From: Paracoccaceae bacterium
GTDB taxonomy: Bacteria; Pseudomonadota; Alphaproteobacteria; Rhodobacterales; Rhodobacteraceae
DNA: 35,922 bases
Reading direction: 5' to 3'
Assembly: GCA_020832655.1 (NCBI GenBank)
Contig: JAFIEF010000031.1
Coordinates: forward strand, 1 to 35,922
Below are positions 17,401 through 25,140 of this stretch, piece by piece. A model generated the notes under the pieces. The model was not told where the DNA came from. It searched no databases and was given only the letters and a program-made list of their open reading frames with translations. A program made the position numbers and the translations under genes. The stretch's first letter is position 1; every line of letters starts with the position of its first letter.

Positions 17401-20400
17401 CATCACCATAGCTGTCTGCGCCGTCACCAACGATGAAATGGCCCTGATCACTGCCACCAATGGCAAAGATCTCAGCCCCGTTCATCGCCTGGAATTCGCC
17501 CGAGCCGCCATCATGGCCCACGCGAATGCCTGCCATGCCACCAGTGCCGACAGGGGGAACAAGATCTCCGGTTTCGGGGTCGAAATGCGACCCGTTATTG
17601 AGCGCGCCGAAATAGGCCGCATTGACAATGACCGTGCCGCTACCGCCATATTTGCCGATATCAATACCGGCAAAACCCGAATTGGCCCCGCCCATCGCGA
17701 TCAGCCCGTGCTGGGTATTGCCACCCATGTCATGGGTGCCCGTGATCTCGACCATCGCGGTCGCGTTTTCATTGCGCCCGATATCAACCGATGGGTCGCC
17801 ATCGCCCTCGGCCATCACGGTCAGATTGCTGTCAATCATGGACATGTCGGCCGCGCCACCATTCGTCGCAACGCCCAGATAGGCCCATGCGTCATTGGTG
17901 CTGCGGATCGTGGCGGTGCTGTCGACCATCTCCAGCTCGCCAAAGCTGCCATCACCGTGGCCGATATTCATGTATCCGCCGATGGCCCCGCCCCAGATAT
18001 CCACATCCGAGCCGTTGACCATGCGCAGCAGGCCGGTGCCGCCATTCCATGTACCAACTTCCAGCCCGGCCTCGCCATTCCACGAATAGACACGAATCTC
18101 GGCGTCATCAAGGAACACCTCGCCCCGGCTGCCATTGCCCGCACCTATGAACATGCGACCGGTATCAGTGCCCGACACGAACACTTCGGCTGAATCATTG
18201 GCATTGATTTCGGCGCATCCGCCATCGCGGCCAACGGTCATTTCTGCATCGCCGCCACCGCCAAAATCGGGGTCACCCCGGTTCAGCACGCCGAAATAGC
18301 CGCCATGCATTTCCACCATGCCGCCGCCATTGCGCCCCAGCACGGCTTCCACAAAGGGGCTGTTGGCCCCGCCCGTGATCATCAGGCCGTGGACAGGGAA
18401 TTCGTCTTCATCGCCCTGCGTGCCGAAGATTCGCAGAATGCCGCCGGGAGTATCATGCCCGCCGCTGCCATTCGCGCCGATATCGACCGTTCCATCGGCC
18501 ATGTCGCCCGCCTGAATCGTCACGTTCCCGTGGTCGATGACAGCCTCGCCGAAGCCGCCCTGACTGCCAATGGCGAAGAAGGTGAAGTCATTGTCGGAGG
18601 TGGTATGCTGCCGATATGTGCCGCCATCAGCAACGTATAGGTACCCTTCGCCGGCCTGTCTGCCATAAGCGGCGATGGTGCCTGTGCCCGCATGCAGGAA
18701 GCTGCCGCCGATGACATCGACATAACCGTAGCCATCCGGCCCGCGCCCGACCCAAAGGTATTCACGCCCGTCAAAATCCGGCGCGGACCCACCCCAGGTG
18801 CCGACCGGGTCCGTCATGCTGAAGCTGCCGCCATCAAGGATGCGCATGCCCCCGGTGCCGCCATCGCGGCCAATGCTGACCGATGCGCCCCAATTCGGAT
18901 CGGCAGTGCCGCCACCGGCGACCAGATCAAGGCTGCTGTCAGGCCCGGCCACAGTGACCACGCCATAGCCGCCATCACGCCCGACCGACATGAACGGCCC
19001 AGCCAGGCCATCGGCGGTCAGGGTCAGGTCGGCACCATTGACAATGCTCAGCCCCCCTGCTGTGTCCGCGCCGCGCCCATATTCCGCACCATGCGCCCCA
19101 CGCCAGAAATCACCGCCTTCAATGATCTGCGGCGATGTGTCTGCGGTCACATAGGGGCTGTTGAGGAAGGTGAAATCCGTGCCCGGCGCAAAGGGGCTGC
19201 CCTGTGGGATTGGCCCGGCGTTGGACTCGTCAATCTTGTTCGCGAAGACTTGCACATCAGCAAGCGATGTGAAGGGCAGCGGCGTCGCGCCGTCAAGCTG
19301 GAAGATCAGATTTTCGGTTTCATCGCTTTGGGGATCAAACAGGATCATCAGATCATAATCGATCCCGTCAACGGTAACGCGCTGGAATTCGAAATAAGGC
19401 TGATTGAACGGTACCACCCCATCGACCAGCACCGCATAAGGCACAGGGCCAGAGATATCGACAGGCGGGCCATCCGGGTCAGGCAGGTTGATATAGGAAT
19501 AGATTGCGTCATCCTGCGGCAGAGCGAAGGTCAGGGTGACGGCTTCAAAGTCCGTGACGTTATCATCCTCATCTTCGGAAATCCAATACCCGTCGAACTG
19601 CATGATGGCCGGATCGCCCGAGGGTTCGGGCAGGCCCGGCCCGTCTGGATCCAGGCCCGCCAATGCCAGAAATTCTGGTGCCCGCAGAATATCAGTCACA
19701 CTGTCATAAGCTCTCTCTTGCGCATTGAACGCTGCCAGAAAAGAGACCTTCTGATTCGGGTCGAGGTCATGGAAAAGCTGCAATCTTGCAGCCACTGCTT
19801 CGGGCAATTGCTTTCCGGCCAGATAAGGCGCGCCAAAGAAACTGTTGTCGATGTCGCTGGCTCCGCCCAGCAACTCGAACAAGGTAGAGGCCGATTCCCT
19901 CAGGGTGTTCAGCGAGGCAGCAGTAAGCGCGTGGTCGTTTGCCTCTGCAAGCACAGCATCGAACGCATCGCGCGCCTCCATAAACGCATTCAAGATGTCC
20001 ACCAGAAGTTCCGGACTGTCCGGCAGGGGAACAACACTGCTCGAAGCAATGGTATCGGTACGAATGAAGGCTTGGCCAACTTCTTCGCTATCAAAGGTGT
20101 AGGTCACATCGACATAGGTCAGCGGGATCTGGTCAAGCTGATCGATGAACGCTTCCAGCCCGACCACACCGGGCAGAATGAGATTCAGCGTAACTTCTGT
20201 TCCAGTGATAGCGAAGTCGCCAGTGACATCATCCTGAATGCCCACCGCAGAAGAGAGCCAGATCATCAGTTCGGTGTAGGTCTGACCATCCACCAAAAGC
20301 GACGCGTCCGTACCAAACAAGTCGGCCAACAGGGTCGAGCCATCAACATCATCTGCGTTGAACTCAAAGGTCTGCATGCGAAGACTGGGAGAATTCAGGC

Positions 20401-23122
20401 GCAGATCCGGAATACCAACGCTGAAACCACTGCCTGCAAGCCCGAACTGTTCGTATTGAAAAATTGCCTTCGGGTCGAGCGCATCGCCGAGTTGATCATC
20501 ACCATATTCCGCAAGCGGCAGGTTAAACCGGTATCTGCCGCTGACGGTGTCATCGACAGCAAAATCATCCGCGGCGTCGTCCTCAACCGCAATGACCGTG
20601 CCGTTCCAGTCCAGCGTGAATTCTGTATTCCGATAGAGCATCAGATCACCGGCAAGCTGGCTCAACCGCTCAGCCGGGATATCCAGACCCTCTTGCGTTG
20701 CGGCAAAGGCGGCCAAGGCAGTTTCCAATTCGGCAAGATTGGAGGCCTCTGCTAGCGCAGCCACTTCAGGGGCGACCGGCTCGACCTCTATCACAACCGC
20801 GCCCGGAATCCCCGCCAGCGAAATCGGCGTGCCTGCGGATGTGGGCTCGCCTGGCGGTATTTCGCCAAAGAAAGTCGGCTCGGCCAGCAGCGCATCGACC
20901 GCCGCGACACTGGTGCCATCGGGCAGAGGCTCCCCCCCAAGCTGGATGAAGTGAATGCGGTCATTGGCAAAATCATCCAGGATCAGCACATCATAGATCT
21001 GCTCGTCACTGACGATGCGTCCGGCAAGGAATTCGAAGACATCCGGCTCTGGCATCGGAATGGGCGCGCCATTCAGCATCAAGCCGACCGGAAGCTGGTC
21101 AAAGCTCAACCGGAAAATCGGGGCGTCGGAATCCGGGTCAATGCCGCTGACCTGATGGGTCAGGCTTGCATCCGGCCCGGCAAAGGTCAGCGCGAATTCC
21201 GAAGGCTGCAAGCCCGCGCTGCTGGGCGGCTGGCCCGGACCGGGGTCCAGCACGCTGAAACCGCTCAGCGTGATCGTCTGCAAGCTGCTGGTGTCGGCCT
21301 GTTCCCAGCTATCGACATCCGACAGCGCAATCGCGGTATCAGGCGGAAAGTCTGATCCCGCCGGGGGCAGCGGCAGTGGTATGTCGCCACCATTATTTGC
21401 GACAGCTTCAAAGATGATGGCGTTCAACTGCGCAGGGGTCGGGTCTTCCGGGATCGGATCGCCCCCCAGCACAAAGAAATACTGTTCTTCGTCAGAGATA
21501 TAGATACTGAATATATCGGTTGCGCGCGGCTCCCCGCCCTCGGACCAGTCCAGACGCCCGATAGCGGGATGGGCCTCTTCGGTGTTCAGCAGCGCATTGT
21601 TGAGCAGAATATGCGTTGGCTCGTCGCCCCCGATCTCGACATCGGGCAACATACCGTAATCAGGGGCTCCATGTTCATCAAACAGCGTGATCTGTGTATA
21701 GCTGATCACCGGATTCTGCTTGTTGAATGTCAGCGCCAGCGTCGCCGGTCCGGTGATCGCCGTGACCTGATTGCTATCGTCATCAAAGCTGAACCCGAAA
21801 CCGCTAAGTGTAAAAGCGCTCATATCTGACCCCCCGCCATTTTCGTCCGGTGCTGCAAGCGTGTGCAGCTGATCGGCGAATTGAATATAGTTGATATTGC
21901 TAAGTGTATTGACCCCGTCATTGGGGTTCAGGACTGTCCCTGCACGCATGTCGGTGACAGTGGTGATGCCGGTCGCATCATCGGTGGTAATATCATAGTC
22001 GGCCATATCGCCGGAAAACACGGCGGTGTTGACCCCGCCGCCGCCATCAAGCGTGTCATTGCCCGCGCCGCCTTCCAGCGTGTCATTGCCTGCCCCGCCG
22101 GTCAGGGTGTTGTCGCCAAAATTGCCGATCAGCAGATTGCCGTCATCATTGGCCTGCAAGGACAGGTTGGCCGCACCCAGAAGCCCGGCTTCGCTGGCCC
22201 CTGCCCCAAGGATCAGATCGCCCGAGGACAAAAGCCGCAAGCTGTCATCCGACCCGGCCACCAGATCAAGCTTCACATTATCGCCCGACAGATCGACCGT
22301 TGCGCCGATATCGACACTGCCCCATGTCAGCGTGACCGCGACATCCGATGCAGGCGCGATGCCCAGCGCATAGCCACCATGCGTGGCCGAAACCGTGCTG
22401 GCCGATGTGGTGGCGATACTGACGCCGCTTTCGCCTTCCCCCAGCGAATAGAAGCCATCGCCATCGCTGTCGGTATAGACCACGCCGGTCAGAAAGACAT
22501 TCGTGCCCGACACCGCGAATTTCTGCGTCAGCATCGAGGTGTTGTAGGTCGTCCCGTCAGTATGCGTGAACTGCCCCTCTAGCTGCGCCACGCCGGTTTC
22601 GCGGAAAAAATCCGCCAGGATATTGGCGCGATGCCCATCGCTGTTGAACAACCCTGCGGCGTGATTGACCACCGCAGCTTCCATGTCGATCACGCCGGTT
22701 GTGCCGGTCCAGGACAGGTTTTCGCCAAATCCAAACCCACCAGACGCATATCCGCTGGCTTCGATGCGCAGCTGTATGCTTTCAGCTGCATCCGCACCAT
22801 TGCCGTCATGATGGCTGAAGATATTCGCATCCAGCATCCATTGCGAATGCCCTTCTGCGGCATCGCGCAGCAACGCGTTCGGGGCCAGCGCCTGCAAGGG
22901 ATCGCCAGAGACACTGCCCGGCGCCAGCCCCCTGTTCAGCCCGGCCTGCTGCAGGTCTTCAAGCATTTCGAAAAACGTATCAAACGGCGCGCCGGGGGCG
23001 AACGCGTAATCACTGACATTGGGATCGGCCAGCAGCCGCGCCACTTCCCTGCCGGGGTCCAGCCTTGCGCGGTTCACATATTCCAGAAAAAGCTGGTCCA
23101 GATCACTGAAGTTATTCGCCAT
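14432..23122 (-). CDS. Giant extracellular protein: CAP, RTX, beta-helix, cohesin-like and dockerin-like domains
   Basis: 2896 residues, no Sec signal. Order: CAP/SCP domain (about 8-190) with family residues in FSHHDG, GFGENLSW and HRANIL; an SdrD/Cna-B-like domain (~208-295, VVYTDSDGDGFYSLGEGESG); RTX nonapeptides (~338-365, GGAGNDTLEGGAGNDTL) with the AVFSG...IQFAD tail; two copies of the unnamed module shared with giant protein 1 (~434-604, 613-772); an unassigned region (~780-1165); a third copy (~1172-1320); a very long beta-helix array (~1330-2440) with an autotransporter-like end; one cohesin-like domain (~2580-2690); and a sandwich plus dockerin-like EF-hand pair (~2706-2896). The ATG at 23122 has GAAGG ten bases upstream; a GTG six bases earlier and an ATG at 23179 are alternatives. 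CAP domains can be hydrolytic or adhesive, and which applies here is unknown. Secretion is probably type I, with the exporter elsewhere. Confidence 0.85.
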   Translation of the reverse strand: MANNFSDLDQLFLEYVNRARLDPGREVARLLADPNVSDYAFAPGAPFDTFFEMLEDLQQAGLNRGLAPGSVSGDPLQALAPNALLRDAAEGHSQWMLDANIFSHHDGNGADAAESIQLRIEASGYASGGFGFGENLSWTGTTGVIDMEAAVVNHAAGLFNSDGHRANILADFFRETGVAQLEGQFTHTDGTTYNTSMLTQKFAVSGTNVFLTGVVYTDSDGDGFYSLGEGESGVSIATTSASTVSATHGGYALGIAPASDVAVTLTWGSVDIGATVDLSGDNVKLDLVAGSDDSLRLLSSGDLILGAGASEAGLLGAANLSLQANDDGNLLIGNFGDNTLTGGAGNDTLEGGAGNDTLDGGGGVNTAVFSGDMADYDITTDDATGITTVTDMRAGTVLNPNDGVNTLSNINYIQFADQLHTLAAPDENGGGSDMSAFTLSGFGFSFDDDSNQVTAITGPATLALTFNKQNPVISYTQITLFDEHGAPDYGMLPDVEIGGDEPTHILLNNALLNTEEAHPAIGRLDWSEGGEPRATDIFSIYISDEEQYFFVLGGDPIPEDPTPAQLNAIIFEAVANNGGDIPLPLPPAGSDFPPDTAIALSDVDSWEQADTSSLQTITLSGFSVLDPGPGQPPSSAGLQPSEFALTFAGPDASLTHQVSGIDPDSDAPIFRLSFDQLPVGLMLNGAPIPMPEPDVFEFLAGRIVSDEQIYDVLILDDFANDRIHFIQLGGEPLPDGTSVAAVDALLAEPTFFGEIPPGEPTSAGTPISLAGIPGAVVIEVEPVAPEVAALAEASNLAELETALAAFAATQEGLDIPAERLSQLAGDLMLYRNTEFTLDWNGTVIAVEDDAADDFAVDDTVSGRYRFNLPLAEYGDDQLGDALDPKAIFQYEQFGLAGSGFSVGIPDLRLNSPSLRMQTFEFNADDVDGSTLLADLFGTDASLLVDGQTYTELMIWLSSAVGIQDDVTGDFAITGTEVTLNLILPGVVGLEAFIDQLDQIPLTYVDVTYTFDSEEVGQAFIRTDTIASSSVVPLPDSPELLVDILNAFMEARDAFDAVLAEANDHALTAASLNTLRESASTLFELLGGASDIDNSFFGAPYLAGKQLPEAVAARLQLFHDLDPNQKVSFLAAFNAQERAYDSVTDILRAPEFLALAGLDPDGPGLPEPSGDPAIMQFDGYWISEDEDDNVTDFEAVTLTFALPQDDAIYSYINLPDPDGPPVDISGPVPYAVLVDGVVPFNQPYFEFQRVTVDGIDYDLMILFDPQSDETENLIFQLDGATPLPFTSLADVQVFANKIDESNAGPIPQGSPFAPGTDFTFLNSPYVTADTSPQIIEGGDFWRGAHGAEYGRGADTAGGLSIVNGADLTLTADGLAGPFMSVGRDGGYGVVTVAGPDSSLDLVAGGGTADPNWGASVSIGRDGGTGGMRILDGGSFSMTDPVGTWGGSAPDFDGREYLWVGRGPDGYGYVDVIGGSFLHAGTGTIAAYGRQAGEGYLYVADGGTYRQHTTSDNDFTFFAIGSQGGFGEAVIDHGNVTIQAGDMADGTVDIGANGSGGHDTPGGILRIFGTQGDEDEFPVHGLMITGGANSPFVEAVLGRNGGGMVEMHGGYFGVLNRGDPDFGGGGDAEMTVGRDGGCAEINANDSAEVFVSGTDTGRMFIGAGNGSRGEVFLDDAEIRVYSWNGEAGLEVGTWNGGTGLLRMVNGSDVDIWGGAIGGYMNIGHGDGSFGELEMVDSTATIRSTNDAWAYLGVATNGGAADMSMIDSNLTVMAEGDGDPSVDIGRNENATAMVEITGTHDMGGNTQHGLIAMGGANSGFAGIDIGKYGGSGTVIVNAAYFGALNNGSHFDPETGDLVPPVGTGGMAGIRVGHDGGSGEFQAMNGAEIFAIGGSDQGHFIVGDGADSYGDAHFDASALVLSAQSGFAFMGVGRRGGEGHLRFSDGSEVIFDALDHVSVAADVGARGGEGTVLLESGSSINGGGLGSFYVGSEYPDNPGTGGADGTLTVTGDGSRITGFRELLIGNNVPEIGTATGVVNVLDGAFIRLGHPDIDTSSFLYVGRYGGAQGTLNITDSVVSLQGANGSDGAGDPWQPYTAIGYFGGTGIVNITGTAPGQEDDVGFVQIGGGESRFATLDIGRGADANGSVNVAGGFFGTENRGETYSSEPPFDPVDLPGDGGRALIRVGVDGATGALMASDNALVFIESGDQSGTSIDDPNVGGSVLIVGGEVAAAGGTGGTGMVALDGSRLEITSSGGIAGMRIGNGETGNGTVSLLNGTVAAIEAGTVAFVGVGREGGSGELSLDGAGTSATVTGAEAVSMIVGGDPGSSGTVAVTDGAELLVEPGTTGALLEIGKDGGHGTVSLAGAGSALAFAATGGGSEIRIATEGAGSFGLLHIDDGASVTTGTVSVGAADTKGVLVFADGGSLTADTVTVNAEGVLGGTGTVTGDVVVNGGAVGAGDTWTVGGGPTDGGWGIGTLTVEGSFTQTGGEIYFDFGETGNDLLDVTGALSFTGTEFTLQYNGDLPAAGFQVLLAQAAGGISLEDVILAATSFDGVGDAIPELELREDGTELWFTTGADLPPPTGPALDLQVIGQEGATITYGVSIDPALVTDGVLDELLFTLNFDDALISYVADSISGDFSAMPGSLVISGSDLNISNLDDPILTFDMRLAPAADAGAISFGMSDVSVNGVAMEDQTGEDGFDLAYDAAFFTLGGVVDIRDLRADPTTPDGTVVIFTESGSGATHEATLDAGGSFSFLLEQGTEGSLEILRDYDIAVDKTIDIDDVYELLYLFVNYAEDGSSPWLTTPPAGWIAADFTDNGEVGIDDVYALLYHFIDYDPPGEPTFDPRWVFIDQDESWDDLGIDNVPQPGAFDIGPMAADIDMSFLGILTGDLQGQV
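14436..14843 (-). repeat. 408-bp perfect inverted repeat, copy 2
   Basis: Reverse complement of 6615-7022 with no mismatch. The two copies are separated by 7413 bases that carry the adhesin and SapC-family genes. Synonymous sites are unchanged across the whole length, so selection on protein alone cannot explain the identity; recent duplication or gene conversion is needed. Confidence 0.95.
15770..19130 (-). repeat. Long beta-helix repeat array (giant protein 2)
   Basis: About 1100 residues of T5SS/PEP-CTERM-type repeats built on VGRDGGxGxhxhxxGS, e.g. MSVGRDGGYGVVTVAGPDSS. A higher-order unit of about 200 residues is visible three times, near 18525-18010, 17825-17300 and 16905-16300. Each holds HGLMITGG/GLIAMGG/GFVQIGG, then GYFGVLNRG/AYFGALNNG/GFFGTENRG, then a GMRIG/MGVG/LEVG closing turn. 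It is about 2.6 times as long as the matching array in giant protein 1. Confidence 0.72.
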
Positions 23123-23521
23123 GCTCACAATACCTTCTGCCGGTGTTACATTGGCTGCGCTGCCCCGCACATCCGCCAATTCCCGGAATTGTTACAACCT
23201 CATCCGCCACATTGGAAACAAATTCAGACATCTGCGGCTGGCCGCGCACATGGTGCCGCGCGGGCATCGATACAGCGCGCTGATCTATCATATCGATCTC
23301 ATCGCGCACCCACCAAAGCTTTGCGCCCTCATCCCTGCACCGAATGCCAAACCACACCCAAAACACACCCATAGACAGAGGCAACGTAGCGCAAAAATAT
23401 GCATCCTATCAAACAGTTTTGTGTTGGTTATCCGATTTTCATCTGTTTTTCGCACACCTGCGCGCTGTCCTGTCCGGGCAAAGGGTGCCTGCCGCGCGTC
23501 AGTCCCGGCCAGCCGTGTTGA
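23123..23521 (-). other. Upstream region of giant protein 2, no gene
   Basis: About 400 bases between the DCC-family gene and the giant gene, both on the minus strand. The part around 23380-23450 is AT-rich and is the likely promoter region. I found no convincing -35/-10 pair or FNR-type box. A 90-codon minus-strand frame (23112-23384) overlaps the giant start, resembles nothing and is probably chance. Confidence 0.55.
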
Positions 23522-23884
23522 TCACCGACCCCGCCTGCGCCGCAGATGCAGCCGATAGAGGATCGGCGCGGCGATCCGCTCATACCCCCAGCCCGCCAGA
23601 TGGCGCAGCCCCGGCAGCGACAGCACACGCGCCAGCCAGCGCAGACGCGGCAGTTCCTGCCAGATTGCCAGAAAGGCCGGAAAGCCCGAAATCACCTGGC
23701 CGCCCTTGCGCAGATGCAAGCGCCGCGCGGCCTGATCGGGGCTGATGCCCCAATCATCGAGCGCGGCCTCGTGCAGATCGACGAAATCAAGCGGCGCATC
23801 GGCGGCTATGGCCTGCGCGCGGTATTGGGCGATCTCTGCCGCGCAGATCGGGCATTTTCCGTTATAGAGAACAGTTTCCGTCAT
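23522..23884 (-). CDS. DCC-family thiol-disulfide oxidoreductase-like protein
   Basis: 120 residues of the DUF393/DCC family (PF04134). The hallmark YNGKCPICAAE near the N-terminus gives a CxxC pair at Cys11 and Cys14 in a thioredoxin-like setting, and the body has the usual FxxxWxxLPRLRWLARVLSLP pattern. The C-terminus is very basic (LHLRRRRGR). Members are predicted redox proteins with no settled substrate. The gene lies 30 bases downstream of the AlkB-type hydroxylase on the same strand, so the two may be co-transcribed. The start is uncertain: ATG at 23884 and at 23896 both lack a clear ribosome binding site; 23884 places the YNGKCP motif at the usual distance from the N-terminus. Confidence 0.8.
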   Translation of the reverse strand: MTETVLYNGKCPICAAEIAQYRAQAIAADAPLDFVDLHEAALDDWGISPDQAARRLHLRKGGQVISGFPAFLAIWQELPRLRWLARVLSLPGLRHLAGWGYERIAAPILYRLHLRRRRGR

Positions 23885-23914
23885 GGCGCGCAACATAGCG
23901 CGCAGCCGCGCGAG

Positions 23915-25096
23915 TCAAGGCGCGCCTTTCGGCATTGGCAGGTTGTGGCGGTCGTAACTTTCCCAATCAGCGATATCGGGGTAGAATTGCCGCCGCCAGG
24001 CGCGCACGCGCGGGTTCATGAAGCGCCGCCACAAGGGCGGGATCATCGCCAGCGTGGTCAGCGCCGGATAGCCATAGGGCAGTTGCGGGGCATCTTCGGT
24101 GCCGTAATTCTGCAACAGCGGAAAGCGGCGCTCGGGTTTGTAATGATGGTCGGAATGGCGTTGCAGATTGATCATCAGCCAGTTTGACGCCCGGTGCGAG
24201 GCGTTCCAGCTGTGATGCGGGCGCACGGGTTCATACCGCCCCTCGCCCAGATAGCGCCGCGTCAACCCGTAATGTTCGATGTAATTGGTCAGTTCCAACT
24301 GCCAGATGGCAATGAGCGCCTGCCACACAAACAGCGCCAGCCCCCACACCCCGCCAATCACGAAGGCCAGCGCAAGCATCGCAAGCTGTAGCGCCGCGTA
24401 GCGCCAGAACGGGTTGCTGAAATGCCAGACCGGCAGGCCGCGCCGTGCCAGCATCGCCCGTTCCGCCCGCCAGGCCGAACCGGGACAATCGCGCAGGACG
24501 CGCCAGAAATAGGCCTGAAAGCCTTCGCCCATCTTCGCGGTCACCGGGTCGCGCGGGGTGCCGACATAGCGGTGATGGACATGCAGATGTTCCGACCGGA
24601 AATGACTGTACAGCACCGAGGCCAGCAGCAGATCGCCCAGCCAGCGTTCCAGTTTCGTCCGCTGGTGCAGCAATTCATGGCTGTAGACAATGCCGATCAC
24701 CCCTGACATGACACCGACGCCGAACATCAGCGCAACTTCTTCGAACCAGTGCAGATGATCGCTTGCGCCAATCCACCACAGCGCGCCGAAAATCACCACG
24801 AACTGCACCGGAAACCAGATCAGCGTGATCAGCCGATACCAAAACAGATCGGCCAGCGGGGTGTCGGTATCGGCGTTTTCCTCATACAGCCCGGTGATGA
24901 AATCCATCACCGTGAAAGCGACCCAGCCATATAGCGGCATCAGCAAAAGCCACCACCCCCCCCACAGCGCCGCCATGACGATCAGCGGCACAAAGCCCAG
25001 CGAAGCCCAGAATGGCAGGGCAGAAGACAGGCGGCGGAAGGTTTCGGGACTCACGGGCATACCTTGTGGCAGGCGGCGGATGACAACGCCCAACAT
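23915..25096 (-). CDS. AlkB-type membrane alkane/fatty acid hydroxylase
   Basis: 393 residues, integral membrane, with hydrophobic segments near 25-60, 85-110, 120-140, 150-165 and 230-265. The histidine motifs of the AlkB/XylM di-iron family are all present: HELLH (140-144), EHLHVHH (169-175), NYIEHYGL (271-278) and LQRHSDHH (311-318). NYIEHYGL is the AlkB signature that separates these enzymes from ordinary fatty acid desaturases. The expected reaction is terminal hydroxylation of alkanes or related chains, using rubredoxin as electron donor; no rubredoxin gene is nearby. Two starts are possible, ATG at 25096 and ATG at 25060; neither has a good Shine-Dalgarno site, so the longer is given. 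The DCC-family gene follows. Actual substrate is unknown. Confidence 0.87.
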   Translation of the reverse strand: MLGVVIRRLPQGMPVSPETFRRLSSALPFWASLGFVPLIVMAALWGGWWLLLMPLYGWVAFTVMDFITGLYEENADTDTPLADLFWYRLITLIWFPVQFVVIFGALWWIGASDHLHWFEEVALMFGVGVMSGVIGIVYSHELLHQRTKLERWLGDLLLASVLYSHFRSEHLHVHHRYVGTPRDPVTAKMGEGFQAYFWRVLRDCPGSAWRAERAMLARRGLPVWHFSNPFWRYAALQLAMLALAFVIGGVWGLALFVWQALIAIWQLELTNYIEHYGLTRRYLGEGRYEPVRPHHSWNASHRASNWLMINLQRHSDHHYKPERRFPLLQNYGTEDAPQLPYGYPALTTLAMIPPLWRRFMNPRVRAWRRQFYPDIADWESYDRHNLPMPKGAP

Positions 25097-25140
25097 AGCA
25101 GAGATTGCAGCCTTTCAAAGCCCGTGCAGATGCGACAGTT

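Noticed and set aside
18692-20755. 687-codon plus-strand frame, and similar ones at 14894-16468 and 17396-18193, within giant gene 2
   Set aside because: These are antisense shadows of a large GC-rich gene with recognisable domains on the minus strand.
23112-23384. Possible 90-residue gene upstream of giant protein 2
   Set aside because: It overlaps the giant start, has no recognisable similarity and no convincing ribosome binding site; composition is that of chance coding.
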